From: Tritrichomonas musculus
Lineage: Eukaryota > Parabasalia > Tritrichomonadida > Tritrichomonadidae
Assembly: GCA_039105265.1 (NCBI GenBank)
Contig: JAPFFF010000006.1
Coordinates: 744,001 to 808,000, forward strand
Reading direction: 5' to 3'
DNA length: 64,000 nt
The position numbers and the translations under genes are program-made. How positions within the stretch are numbered: the stretch's first letter is position 1; each line of letters begins with the position of its first letter. The notes below the pieces were generated by a model. It did no database searches. It saw only the letters and a list, made by a program, of their open reading frames with translations, and was not told the DNA's origin. Below are positions 37,747-47,833 of the stretch, piece after piece.

Positions 37747-38860
37747 TATTAAGACTAGATGTTGGAAAACAAACAGAACAGTTTGAACTATTTGAGAAGA
37801 GGTCTTATTGAATGATTACAATTGAAGATGCTGTAAATGAAATCATATTTATGTTTTCAAACCAACGATCAAAAAGATAGACATGGTAGAAAGCCTAATG
37901 AATAAATAATTTTACGAATTACCTCAAAATGAATCATTAACTTTTCTCCAAATGTCGTCATATCTATGAAAAGAGTATCCTTGAACTATTCAAAGCTAAC
38001 TAACTGAATATAATGGTCCTTGTGTATAAGCATTTTTATAAGGTAGGTAAATTTATATCAAACATACCAAAATTGATCCACAAAGGTGAATCAATTTGTT
38101 TATTATATACTGGGTGACCTACAGCAACCTACGACTTTAGCATAGGACTTATACTCATAAAACATCATAACAAATGACATTTTCTAACTCATCTCAGTAT
38201 AGCACCTTAAGCATCAAACTCAATGACCGGTTGTTAGCTTATGTTAATCAAAATCCAATGTGAAGCCAGTGTTAATCTAAATCCAGTTATGTTGCCAATA
38301 TTTATTGCAGTATTTCAACAACAAATGGATGTGGCAAAAAATATAATGGATAAAATCAAGATACTTGAAGAACTCTTTGAAATGAAAGTTCATCCTGATA
38401 GCATTCAATATAAAAGAGATATCTATTGTTTATCCAATACGTTTCTTTGTAACTTACTTGATTATGTGTATGTTGATTTTAATTACTTGTAGCATAATAT
38501 ATAGTTCAATAATGATGAATTACGTTGATTATCTGATTGTAAGATAGAGAATATTAGACTTGTTACAAGAGCCATACTTACTGATGTATATTCCAAGGAT
38601 TTATGCAAATGAGTTTCAATTGGAACTCCACTTTGGTAGATCAATAAAAAACTTGTGATATGACACTACATAAAAAGTCTATGCCATGGTTACAAGACAA
38701 TTAACATATTTCTTAGATGCAATCAGAATGTGAATATGTTTGATATTAAGACATTAAATGAAAATATACCTCAATATGAAAAGCGTCTCATAAAACGTAA
38801 TGTTAAACTATGTTATGTTGCTCAATACATTAATAAATGCAGTTCAAATAGTCAAATAAA
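37747..38860 (+). pseudogene. Decayed coding tract, origin unknown
   Basis: Coding-like segments are broken by stops and frame changes: LRLDVGKQTEQFELFEKRS, a stop, then MITIEDAVNEIIFMFSNQ; FYELPQNESLTFLQMSSYL in another frame; and an 83-codon open piece at 38241-38492 (MLIKIQCEASVNLNP, then FQQQMDVAKNIMDKIKILEE), followed in the same frame by pieces such as FDIKTLNENIPQYEKRLIKR. The amino-acid composition is gene-like rather than the Ile/Phe/Tyr-rich composition of chance ORFs here. No family is recognised; an old mobile element or a dead host gene are both possible. Confidence 0.45.
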
Positions 38861-39111
38861 ATACCTCATAAATACACTAACATACACAATCATACACAAA
38901 CAAAAGTGAAATATGTGAGTTTTAACCAGTTTTAACGAGTTTTTGCGAGTTTTTAAGTCGAATTTTTGTTGACTTTAACTGTATCTAGAATGAATATGTG
39001 AATAAAGCTCAGGTGTAATTTAATTTAATGTATGTTTTGGTTTATATATAAAAGCCATTAAAAAGAATTAACCAAATACTCGTATTGTATTCTGCTAAAT
39101 TCATTTGGAAG
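38861..39111. other. Spacer with short GAGTTTT-type repeats
   Basis: Between two decayed coding tracts. Near 38917-38960 it contains irregular repeats of AGTTTTAAC(C/G)AG and CGAGTTTTTG. No gene is seen. Confidence 0.4.
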
Positions 39112-40174
39112 GTATTATCAGGACTGCTTTTGAGCATTATTCTCAAAATGATAGTTCAATTGAACACTTTAAAAAATATTAAGTGACATTAAAAAAGTTG
39201 TATGAAGATGTAGATTCATATAGTTCTGAAAATTTATCACTATTAGGATTAAAGAACGACCAGATTACAAACATGCAAAAGTGATTTTTTAGAAACCACT
39301 AATAGAAATTTCTTAACCAAATTATACCACTTAATGAATTGGTGAAATCAAGAGCAAAGAAAACCATAGAAAATTATGAATTATATCAACTTGATATCAA
39401 TAAATTTCCAATCCATGTTTGAGTGATTTAGCAATTTCCAATCTATGTAAACGGAGCATATTGAAAAGACAGAAAAAAATTTAATAGAACATTAATACAT
39501 GAAGCATATGACATTCTAAATGCAGAATGCCAATACTCAAATAAATCAGAATATAATTTAATGTACTATCATGAAATTTTTAATAATATAATGAATTTGA
39601 ACAATCCAATAATTCAAAATGTTGCATTATATATATATAAGGAGTCAATGAATTTTGCAATTTGAATGAATCAAAAATAATTGATGTTGACAATGTGATT
39701 CCTGAGAAAATAGATTTTCATATTTTCATTAAATAGTTCGACATGCTACAACAAACAATGATATATAAAAAATATAATGATGTTATTTAAGAATATTGAT
39801 TTAGAGAGATTGGTGAAGGAATTGAACCATTAACTTTAAAAGAAAAAGGGATGATGAAATCAACAATGACAATGACGATGATAAAATCAACAATGAAAAC
39901 GATAATGTTAAATTCAGCAACAATAAAAGCCTTTATTAAGATAATAACAATGTTAAATACAGTGAAAATAATATGAATAATATAAATAAGGAAATAAAAT
40001 AATTCATGAAAGGATTATTGCAATCTCAAAAAGCAATACTTAAAAAATACCTTATGATATTCCAATTAGTAAATGGAACATTATTTTCTCAGTTGAAATT
40101 ATTAAAGAGGTTGTTCATGATCATCCAAATGACTTTATAGTTTCTGAAGAAGAAGCAGTCAAAGTCATATATTA
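39112..40174 (+). pseudogene. Second decayed coding tract, Asn/Asp-rich near the end
   Basis: Starting at 39112 one reads GIIRTAFEHYSQNDSSIEHF, stop, VTLKKLYEDVDSYSSENLSL, stop; later YVNGAY, stop, KDRKKFNRTLIHEAYDIL and YNLMYYHEIFNNIMNLNNPI; then an Asn/Asp-rich linker (DDEINNDNDDDKINNEND) and finally WNIIFSVEIIKEVVHDHP ending in TAA. At least eight in-frame stops and some frame changes are present. Many of the stops are TAA, TAG or TGA where a single C-to-T change from CAA, CAG or CGA would explain them. It could be the 3' part of the same dead gene as the tract before it. Confidence 0.45.
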
Positions 40175-40464
40175 AAAATACTTGAAATTTAAATTGTTTT
40201 ATTAATAACGATTTTTTAACCTTTCCTAACAAAATATTCACCATTTCTGTATAGTTAAGTTATTAATTAGAAATATGTTAACAAAAATAAACAAAATAAT
40301 AATAATAATAAAAACAAACTTCCTACTAAGTAAAACGGATATACATCTTGAAAATGCGATTAGATAAATAAACTTTTTTTTTTTAAAATAATAAAAAAAA
40401 AAAAGAATATATAAAAATTAAATTAAAATTATAGCTTTTAATGTCAGAAGTAAAGATGTTCGCT

Positions 40465-40788
40465 TTAACCGAAAAGATCATCGAAGCCTCCTGCCATTTC
40501 TACTTCTTCTTCTTCTTTCTTTTCTTCCTTCTTTTCTTCTGCTGGTGCTGCTCCTGCATCACCTCCTGCAGGTGCTCCTGCGGCTGGAGCACCTCCGAGA
40601 GAAGTTCCCTTAATGAGTTCTGAAATGTCGTGGTTCTTGAAGTATTCTGCGAAAAGATCGACCCAATATGATTCAACTTTGACACCTGCAGCATTTAAAA
40701 GTGAATTGAGCTTATCTGCAGTGATTTCGATTCCATCGTCGTTCAATATAAGTGCGGCGTAAACACATGAAAGTTCTGGCGAAGCCAT
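40465..40788 (-). CDS. RPLP1: Ribosomal stalk protein P1 (60S acidic)
   Basis: This 107-residue protein starts at the ATG ending at 40788; an in-frame ATG 33 bases upstream lies beyond the initiator motif and is not used. The N-terminal helical dimerisation domain ([20 protein letters not shown], then [20 protein letters not shown]) is P1 rather than P2 type. An Ala/Gly/Pro hinge ([13 protein letters not shown]), a Glu/Lys-rich stretch and a C-terminal GGFDDLFG follow. The end differs from the usual DDDMGFGLFD but keeps the acidic-hydrophobic pattern that recruits elongation factors. P1 pairs with P2 on P0 in the large-subunit stalk. Confidence 0.93.
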   Translation of the reverse strand: MASPELSCVYAALILNDDGIEITADKLNSLLNAAGVKVESYWVDLFAEYFKNHDISELIKGTSLGGAPAAGAPAGGDAGAAPAEEKKEEKKEEEEVEMAGGFDDLFG

Positions 40789-40798
40789 CTTTAAAAAT

Positions 40799-40805
40799 AA
40801 ATTGA
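40799..40805 (-). promoter_or_regulatory. Initiator-like motif TCAATTT before P1 gene
   Basis: On the minus strand TCAATTT has its A 15 bases before the ATG at 40788. It lies downstream of the alternative upstream ATG, so it also decides the start. Confidence 0.45.
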
Positions 40806-43319
40806 GGAGTGGATGGACCACAACCGAATAATTTCATCGTTTTTCATTCAATTTTTAAAAAATTGAAAAAAAAAGAAAATATCAACTTTGACATTGATCA
40901 AACATATGATTTCCATAATAACAACCCATAAAGAGATTATATGACTGTTAAATTGAGATTTTTTTTAATGAAAAATTTTGTAAAAGATTTTGAGACGATA
41001 TTAAAGTATGCTTTATCTTCTTTTATAAATAATATTATGAGTAAAATATTATATTTTTATATTTTATTAAATATATAAATTTTAATTTATGAAAATTGTT
41101 TATATAAAAATTACTCTGCGTAAAGGTTTTTAGTAGTAAAAATTATAAAAAATTGATACAGCACGTTTACAAAATAGTGAAATAGCAAAATTTATTTATT
41201 TTACAATAAATAATATTATTCACTTTACATTTTGATAAAACAACAATTGAACAAAATAAATCGAGAAAAAAATAATTATATATCTATAAAATATAAAGAT
41301 ATTATTATTTTACATAAAATTCTCAAAAACCCTCACATTTTGGTTTTTGTGATAAAATGAATATTTATTTATGCATTTGTTTTCTATATATAATACTAAA
41401 CAAAAGTTAATTTAACCATATTGCCAATAAATGCATTATTAAAGAGATATTTAAATGATTATTTAAAAAGTATTTTGTTTCTTTATATTTCCTATATTAT
41501 CATACTTATATAAGATATTAGCACTGCTATAAAGAATACTTGTTTATTTATTTTTAATATATTAGGAATTTAAAAATTAAAATAACTAAAAATTAGATAT
41601 ATATATTAATTAAAAATTTATTATATTTATATAAAATTATATATTATAAAAAGCTATATATATTTACTAACTATGATATATTTATTAATATAAAAATATT
41701 TCAAATCTAAATAATCACTATATACAAAACAACTCGTTTTTCTAACCCGGTAGCTCAAATATTCTGAAGAGCAATTCAAAATAACTCGTTTTTCTAACCC
41801 GAAATGCTCAAATATTCAATTAAATTTCTGAATATTATTTTGAAAATAAATAAAATATTTTTAGTTATCTATTTTTACATAACCAATTTTCAACATAAAA
41901 TTTAATTGAATCTCTATTATCTTGACATATTAATGATTTTATATTTATTTACTTTTTTATTAAACATTAAAAAAAGATATTACATTAAATAAAACCAAAT
42001 TTATTTTATGATTTTAGAAAAGATCAAAAATTAAGATAATATTTGAAGAACTAAAATCATTTAAGTTGCCAAAATAATTAAAATTCTTTTATTTATTGAA
42101 TTCATATTTATTCCATTTATTTTGGAATAATAAATCAGAACTCTAGATGTGTTCATTTATCATGACACAAAAACTGAGTTTAATACAACTATTTTTATAG
42201 ATTATGTTATGTTCACCATAGTTAATAAGATTTTAAGTAAATAATTACAAATAAATTTCTAAGCATCGGTAAAATCTATTAAACATATAAACAGTGAAAT
42301 GAATAACTGAAAATATACTAGTTTTAGAATAATTCATTATATCTTGCTAAGAATTTTATTAAAAATCATTTAAAAGATTTAATAAATATCTAATATTAAA
42401 AATATATTTATTTACATTATATATTACAAATTAATGATTATTTCATTTATATTTGGAATATAACATTTAATTCTTTCGATTATTTTTGATTTTAACTTTT
42501 GGAATTGGATTAAGTGTTAAATATATAAATTAATCAAGCAAATATTTTTAACAAGTTTTAATTACTTCAAAAGTATTTAAAAATGATGATCATAAAATTT
42601 CAGTTTAACGAAAATTTAAACGAAAATGCATCTAGCCTATAGTTATACAATGGATTTACTAATGTTTAACCAGAAGACATTGTAATTCTATTTCTGACAT
42701 ATAATATTGCAAATATTAAGATTTTAATTTCAAAATATCTGATTGAAATTATCCTATAAATATTAATATGATGTGAATAAGCATGATATATATTTTAAAT
42801 TAAGTAAATATATTATTTTGTTGAGATAAAAATATTTTACAGGTATCGATGAAAAATTGTAAACGGTAATGTTAGGGGTTTTAAATTCTCTATAATACTG
42901 ATCACGAATGAACTCATCTTTGACAAACTACTAGATTTTCATGTTATTATTATTTATTTCGTTTTGATTACATCAATAAATTAGTAATTCATTAGGTTTA
43001 ATAATGAAAAACATTTTTGGATTTTGATTCTATAGATAATATTAGATAATGAATCACAAAGTTTTTTTTTAAAAAAATACTATTGTTCATTTGTTTACAT
43101 TTCATGTTTCTATGAAATTTTATATTTATTATTATTATAATTTTATTTAAAAATTTATCAAGATATCTTTTTGACAAATTTTAAAAAGTCAGTATTCAAT
43201 AAGTTGTTTAAAATTTTTTTAAAAAATTTTTCTGTCTTTTTTCTAATTGAAAATCAATTCAATATTTCAATGTTCAAAGATTTTAAATTTTTCAAAAAAT
43301 TTACATATCATAGTATCTC
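40806..43319. other. 2.5 kb gene-free AT-rich region
   Basis: Extremely AT-rich, with no coding-like frame on either strand. Only a pair of direct repeats (41731 and 41783) stands out. Confidence 0.55.
41731..41816. repeat. Two direct copies of AACTCGTTTTTCTAACCCG...CTCAAATATTC
   Basis: Copies start at 41731 and 41783, 52 bases apart. Each begins AACTCGTTTTTCTAACCCG and ends GCTCAAATATTC after three or four variable bases. CCCG is rare in this spacer, so the pair stands out. Function unknown. Confidence 0.6.
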
Positions 43320-45095
43320 ATGAGCCAAAAAGTAATTGATACTAATTTTATTCAAGATGTTGCAATATCTGTTATTAGTTTGATTCCACCTGATGAAAAT
43401 AGATGCTTTTATGATAGTGTTATGCAATATGATTATGACGAAGGATCATTCCCTCCTGATATTGACAAACAAATTTTTGAAAAACTTTCTCATTTAACAA
43501 ATAAAAATATTCAAGCCTCAAAAACTATTTCTGATTATCAATTAATTATAAAAGAAAATGATTTCAATAAAATTTATCATCTTCACCAATTAATTTTTTA
43601 CCCTCAAAGTGAAGGGTGCTCAGTTGATATCGGAGGTGACGATGAAGATAATTATTTTGGTGATGATGATGATGATAATGATAACAATTTTGAAAACGTA
43701 GATATTGAGTCACCAAAGGTTATAAAAAAGCAACCTGTAATAACTCTTGAAGAGCTAGGAAGAATCCAAGAAGATGTAATTGCTCAAATCTCGGAAGTTT
43801 TTTCTTTAAATATCGAAATTGCAGAATTATTATTAAAAGTTTTTGATTTTAAAAAAGATGATTTATTCGATTCTTATGCAACAGATCCTGAATCAAATCT
43901 TGCAAAAATCGGTTTAACATCGAAACAAACTCAAGAACCAGTTCATTTTAGAAAGCGTAAGTGTAAAGAACAACCAAATACAAATGAAAGCTGTGGCATC
44001 TGTTTTGATGACGAAGAAAATGGACTCGTTCTTTATTCCCTTCCATGCGGACATTTATTTTGCAAAGATTGTATTTCAGATCATCTCAAAAGTGAAATTT
44101 CTAAAGGAAAATTTGAAATACTTTGCCCAATGCATGACTGCAAATGCCATGCTGTTATTTCAGATGTAATTAAATTTTGTGGTAAGCAAATTGCAACTAA
44201 TTATTATAATTTCATTCTTGAAAGAGAAATTGTTTCAGAAGGTGATTATGTACATTGTTTAAGCCCAGGATGTCCAAATATATTAACCAAAGATTCAGTT
44301 GGCCTATGCGATGTAGCTACTTGCACATGCGGATGTCGAATGTGCTGGAAATGTAAACAACCCGCTCATGCTCCACTTGATTGCAACATGATTGAAAAAT
44401 GGCAAAAAATAGCCAAAGAAGAAAATGCTGAATTAAATTGGATTAAAAAAAATACAAAACAATGTCCAAAGTGCCATGAAAGAATTGAAAAGAATGGTGG
44501 ATGCAACCATATGACATGCTATAATTGCCATTATGAGTTTTGTTGGATATGTGGCCATGAATGGAATTCTCATGAAGGTGATGGATATAATTGCAACAAA
44601 TATACAGACTTTGATAATATTAAATTAAAGGATGAACCAAATATTGATTTAGATCGTTTAGCATTTTATTTGACAAGATTCTTTAGTCATAAAGTTAGTC
44701 AAACTAATGAACAAAAAGAGAAAGAAAATAAGCAAATAAGATTAATTACTCATTTCGAAGATTATTCTGTACCATCAGAAAGATTAAATATAGAAGATGC
44801 ATTAGAATTAACAAATGAGATCTTTTTGGCAATCGACGTTGCTCGTTCTGTTCTTATATGGAGTTATCCTCACGCATTCTTCATGAAACCTGGATCTAAG
44901 AGACTTGCTTTGTTTGAATTTGTTCAAAAAGAAGTTGAAAGAGTACTTGAGTTGGTTACTGATATGGTAGAGAATAAACCTGATGAATCTCCTTCGAAAT
45001 TTAGAAAAATGATGAACTTGCTCAAATTTAATACAGATTCATTAAACAAGCATGTAGATTCATCAACACGTCAAATCAAAGGTTTATTTGAATGA
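43320..45095 (+). CDS. Ariadne-type RBR E3 ubiquitin ligase
   Basis: This 591-residue protein has an acidic N-terminal region (GDDDDDNDNN, about 114-127). RING1 begins CGICFDDEENGLVLYSLPCG, with CKDC following. The in-between-RING domain has CLSPGCPNILT and CRMCWKCKQPAH. RING2 is CPKCHERIEKNGGCNHMTC, with Cys395 in GGCNHM as the expected catalytic cysteine that takes ubiquitin from the E2, then CWICGHEWNSHEGDGYNCNKY. A helical C-terminal region of about 150 residues follows, in the place of the autoinhibitory Ariadne domain. All zinc ligands appear present. It is presumably an active ligase; substrate unknown. Confidence 0.93.
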   Translation: MSQKVIDTNFIQDVAISVISLIPPDENRCFYDSVMQYDYDEGSFPPDIDKQIFEKLSHLTNKNIQASKTISDYQLIIKENDFNKIYHLHQLIFYPQSEGCSVDIGGDDEDNYFGDDDDDNDNNFENVDIESPKVIKKQPVITLEELGRIQEDVIAQISEVFSLNIEIAELLLKVFDFKKDDLFDSYATDPESNLAKIGLTSKQTQEPVHFRKRKCKEQPNTNESCGICFDDEENGLVLYSLPCGHLFCKDCISDHLKSEISKGKFEILCPMHDCKCHAVISDVIKFCGKQIATNYYNFILEREIVSEGDYVHCLSPGCPNILTKDSVGLCDVATCTCGCRMCWKCKQPAHAPLDCNMIEKWQKIAKEENAELNWIKKNTKQCPKCHERIEKNGGCNHMTCYNCHYEFCWICGHEWNSHEGDGYNCNKYTDFDNIKLKDEPNIDLDRLAFYLTRFFSHKVSQTNEQKEKENKQIRLITHFEDYSVPSERLNIEDALELTNEIFLAIDVARSVLIWSYPHAFFMKPGSKRLALFEFVQKEVERVLELVTDMVENKPDESPSKFRKMMNLLKFNTDSLNKHVDSSTRQIKGLFE

Positions 45096-45368
45096 TTTAT
45101 TATGTTTATTTTCTAAATGATAAAAATAATTTAATTGAGTTTTTTTCTTTTATTTCTTTATCACTTTTATTAATATTTTACTTTTAGATCATATAAAACA
45201 AAACCTTAATCATAATTATTTCAATATATAAAAAAATAATGAAAATTCCATTATGAAATAATTAAAAACAAAAATTATAAAATAAGATCTCTTCTTTAAC
45301 ACATGCTTATTATCTATTTGATGCATTAATCATTAAAAAAAGGCAATGAAAAAATAATGTTGAATGAA

Positions 45369-47735
45369 TCAATAAGCTTTCAAATCTTCAAGAGATGTTA
45401 GCTTCTGTATGAGCGATTGCTGCTTGCTTAGTAAATCAGAAATTTCATGCTCAATGTCTTCAGATGAAAATACCGGATTACTCTTATTGCCATTTAAAAG
45501 AATTATTCTTTGTTGAATAGAATTAATTTCACTAAGAAGTTTCTTTTTCTCAGAGGATTGAGATTTCTTCATTTGTTGCACTCTTTCAACAAATTCTTTA
45601 ATTTGAGACTTCATGCTTATTAATTTTTGAAGCTCAGAGAATAAATAATGATTTACATTTCCTTCGGTAATATTTTTGAGACGTGTTTGAATAGCCTCAA
45701 ATTGATCCATAATCGGCTGTGTTGGATCGGCTTTAAAGAAAGAATCGGCAAGATTCTTAATTTCTTTGCCTGCCTCGAAAATATTTATATCAATTTGATC
45801 TAAAGTCAAATTATCTATGAATTCTTCTTCAATCAAAGATAGCAAATTTTGAATTTTGGATACTTGATAAGCTGCTTTTCTGTTTTGACCTGAATGAATT
45901 GTTTCCAAAGTCCTTTGAATCATTTGGAATAAAATATCAAGAAGATGATTTGCCTGTATAAGAGACTTATGATCTTCAAGTTTATGAAGGAAGTTTTCCA
46001 ATGCATTTTGGAATTCATCAATATCAATTGAATTTAATTGATTTGCTTGCGTAATTGATGCAAGATCTTTTCTAAGTTTTCCAAGTGCTGGCGATTTTTC
46101 ATTTTCTGCACTAACTGCAGCTATAATTTCATCTGAATCGCTATCACTAATTAGTTCTTCCAAAGAATAATGATTGACAATTGATTCTGAAAGATTTTTA
46201 ATTTTGTTGGTATTAGTATTTCCCTTATCATTGGTATGAAGAACTGGTGAATGATTCCCTTGGCTTTTGAAGCTAAGTTTGGGGGATTCTTTCAAAGGAA
46301 CAATATCATTAAAATTTGAAAATATTTCTTCTTCCTTCGGGAAAGGTATTCCTTTCACTGGAAATGCTTCACTTACAGATGTCATTTCTTCTTTAATATG
46401 GATCTGTGGTGAATTACAAAGTGAAGTAATTTGGGTTGGAGATGTGATAATTTCATTGGGCTGAACATTGGTTTCTTCTTTTTTTGGTTTACTGGGTGTA
46501 AACTGATCGGATATTTTGGTTGACTGGTTTAATCTGGTTAAGGCTTTAGTCCTAATAATTGGACGAACATCAGTCTGAGGAGTATCTGGTGTTGTTCTTT
46601 TTGGTAACCTTGATTTTTTACATTTTGGCGTTGCAGATGCAATTGAAGAAACCGAATTAATACTTGAACGAAGATTTTTCAAACTTAAGTTGTCATCAGC
46701 TATTGAGTGAGATCTTGAGAAACTATCTCTATCATCAATATTAGAAACACTATTTTCTATTATGTTTTTATTATCATTCTCCGAATTAGTTAAATATTCT
46801 GAATTCTTTTTTTTGCTAGTATTATTATTCTTTTTGGATAAAGGAAAACATGATCTGGATTTTAATTCATTTTGTGCTGATTGCGACCTTGAAGGCTTTG
46901 GAATCTGAGTTATTGTTTTCTTTTGGATTGTTTTTGATTCTGGGGTTTCTGCATTTGATGTTACAGAAATCGCTCTACTGTTCCTAAGATTATTCGAAGG
47001 GTAGTCATATGACAACAATTGATTGAATTCATTTGAAATTAAATCAGGATCAACTGGAAGTTGAAACTTGGAGCCAGAAGAAAAGTCGAGGAAATAATAA
47101 ATTCGATCAACACAAGTTGTGCATTCTTCTATAACAGACCTTTTCCAAACTTTTGATACCTGAGAATTTTTAAAAAATGTTTCATAAGAATGCGAAAGAT
47201 CATTTCTAAAGTTTTGGAGTAAACTTTTAGAATTTGATACGTCACTTGTGTCTTTTACATTTATCATTAAGTTGCTTATTTGTGATATCAAAGATCCATA
47301 CATGTATGTTGACTCTTTTTGGAGAATTGGAGTTGAGGGGGGTGATTGATTTACTTTTTCAATTATTGATTGAAGCTTCGTAAATTGTTGGCCAATTAGA
47401 GCGGGATAATCAGATGTATCAATAATTTGAATGCTGGAGGAAATTTGTGACTTTAAATTTTCCCATCTATTTTGTAAATCCAATAAAAGAGTTTTTGTTG
47501 TTTTAGTTGCTTTTAACTGTGATAGAGAATCAAGTTCTGCATATATTGATTTTAATTTTCTCGTCATTTCGGTTAAAGATTTGCTTAATTTACGATATTT
47601 TTGAAAATATTGGTAATATTGGAAAAAATATTCAACAATTGCCTGCATTTGCAATTTATTTGCTGAACTCTTCTCAATCGTCCCTTTGACGATTTTCTTT
47701 TTAATTGGCAGAGACTTCTGAGACTCTTTGAGCAT
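45369..47735 (-). CDS. Coiled-coil, Ser/Lys-rich protein of unknown function (788 aa)
   Basis: Not recognised. Residues of about 25-160 form a helical, coiled-coil-prone region (YFQKYRKLSKSLTEMTRKL). About 260-530 is low-complexity, rich in Ser, Thr, Pro and Lys, with basic patches such as TPKCKKSRLPKRTTPD and KALTRLNQSTK, compatible with microtubule or nucleic-acid binding. About 580-788 is again helical with heptad-like Leu/Ile spacing. No enzyme motif is seen. It shares a 98-base divergent promoter region with the STPGR-repeat gene, so a cytoskeletal role in the same process is a reasonable guess. Confidence 0.65.
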   Translation of the reverse strand: MLKESQKSLPIKKKIVKGTIEKSSANKLQMQAIVEYFFQYYQYFQKYRKLSKSLTEMTRKLKSIYAELDSLSQLKATKTTKTLLLDLQNRWENLKSQISSSIQIIDTSDYPALIGQQFTKLQSIIEKVNQSPPSTPILQKESTYMYGSLISQISNLMINVKDTSDVSNSKSLLQNFRNDLSHSYETFFKNSQVSKVWKRSVIEECTTCVDRIYYFLDFSSGSKFQLPVDPDLISNEFNQLLSYDYPSNNLRNSRAISVTSNAETPESKTIQKKTITQIPKPSRSQSAQNELKSRSCFPLSKKNNNTSKKKNSEYLTNSENDNKNIIENSVSNIDDRDSFSRSHSIADDNLSLKNLRSSINSVSSIASATPKCKKSRLPKRTTPDTPQTDVRPIIRTKALTRLNQSTKISDQFTPSKPKKEETNVQPNEIITSPTQITSLCNSPQIHIKEEMTSVSEAFPVKGIPFPKEEEIFSNFNDIVPLKESPKLSFKSQGNHSPVLHTNDKGNTNTNKIKNLSESIVNHYSLEELISDSDSDEIIAAVSAENEKSPALGKLRKDLASITQANQLNSIDIDEFQNALENFLHKLEDHKSLIQANHLLDILFQMIQRTLETIHSGQNRKAAYQVSKIQNLLSLIEEEFIDNLTLDQIDINIFEAGKEIKNLADSFFKADPTQPIMDQFEAIQTRLKNITEGNVNHYLFSELQKLISMKSQIKEFVERVQQMKKSQSSEKKKLLSEINSIQQRIILLNGNKSNPVFSSEDIEHEISDLLSKQQSLIQKLTSLEDLKAY

Positions 47736-47811
47736 ATTATTGCTAAACGTACATATTTATAATTTTTTTTTCTCAAATTACAAAAGTTCGTTATTTAGTT
47801 CAATATTTTTT

Positions 47812-47818
47812 TCATAAG
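47812..47818 (+). promoter_or_regulatory. Initiator-like motif TCATAAG
   Basis: A at 47814, 20 bases before the ATG at 47834, within the 98-base gap to the divergent coiled-coil gene. Confidence 0.35.
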
Positions 47819-47833
47819 AAAAGAGACTTTATA

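Noticed and set aside
40441-40623. 60-codon open frame overlapping the P1 gene on the other strand
   Set aside because: It is the complement of the Glu/Lys/Ala-rich P1 tail; its Phe/Leu/Cys content is a shadow.
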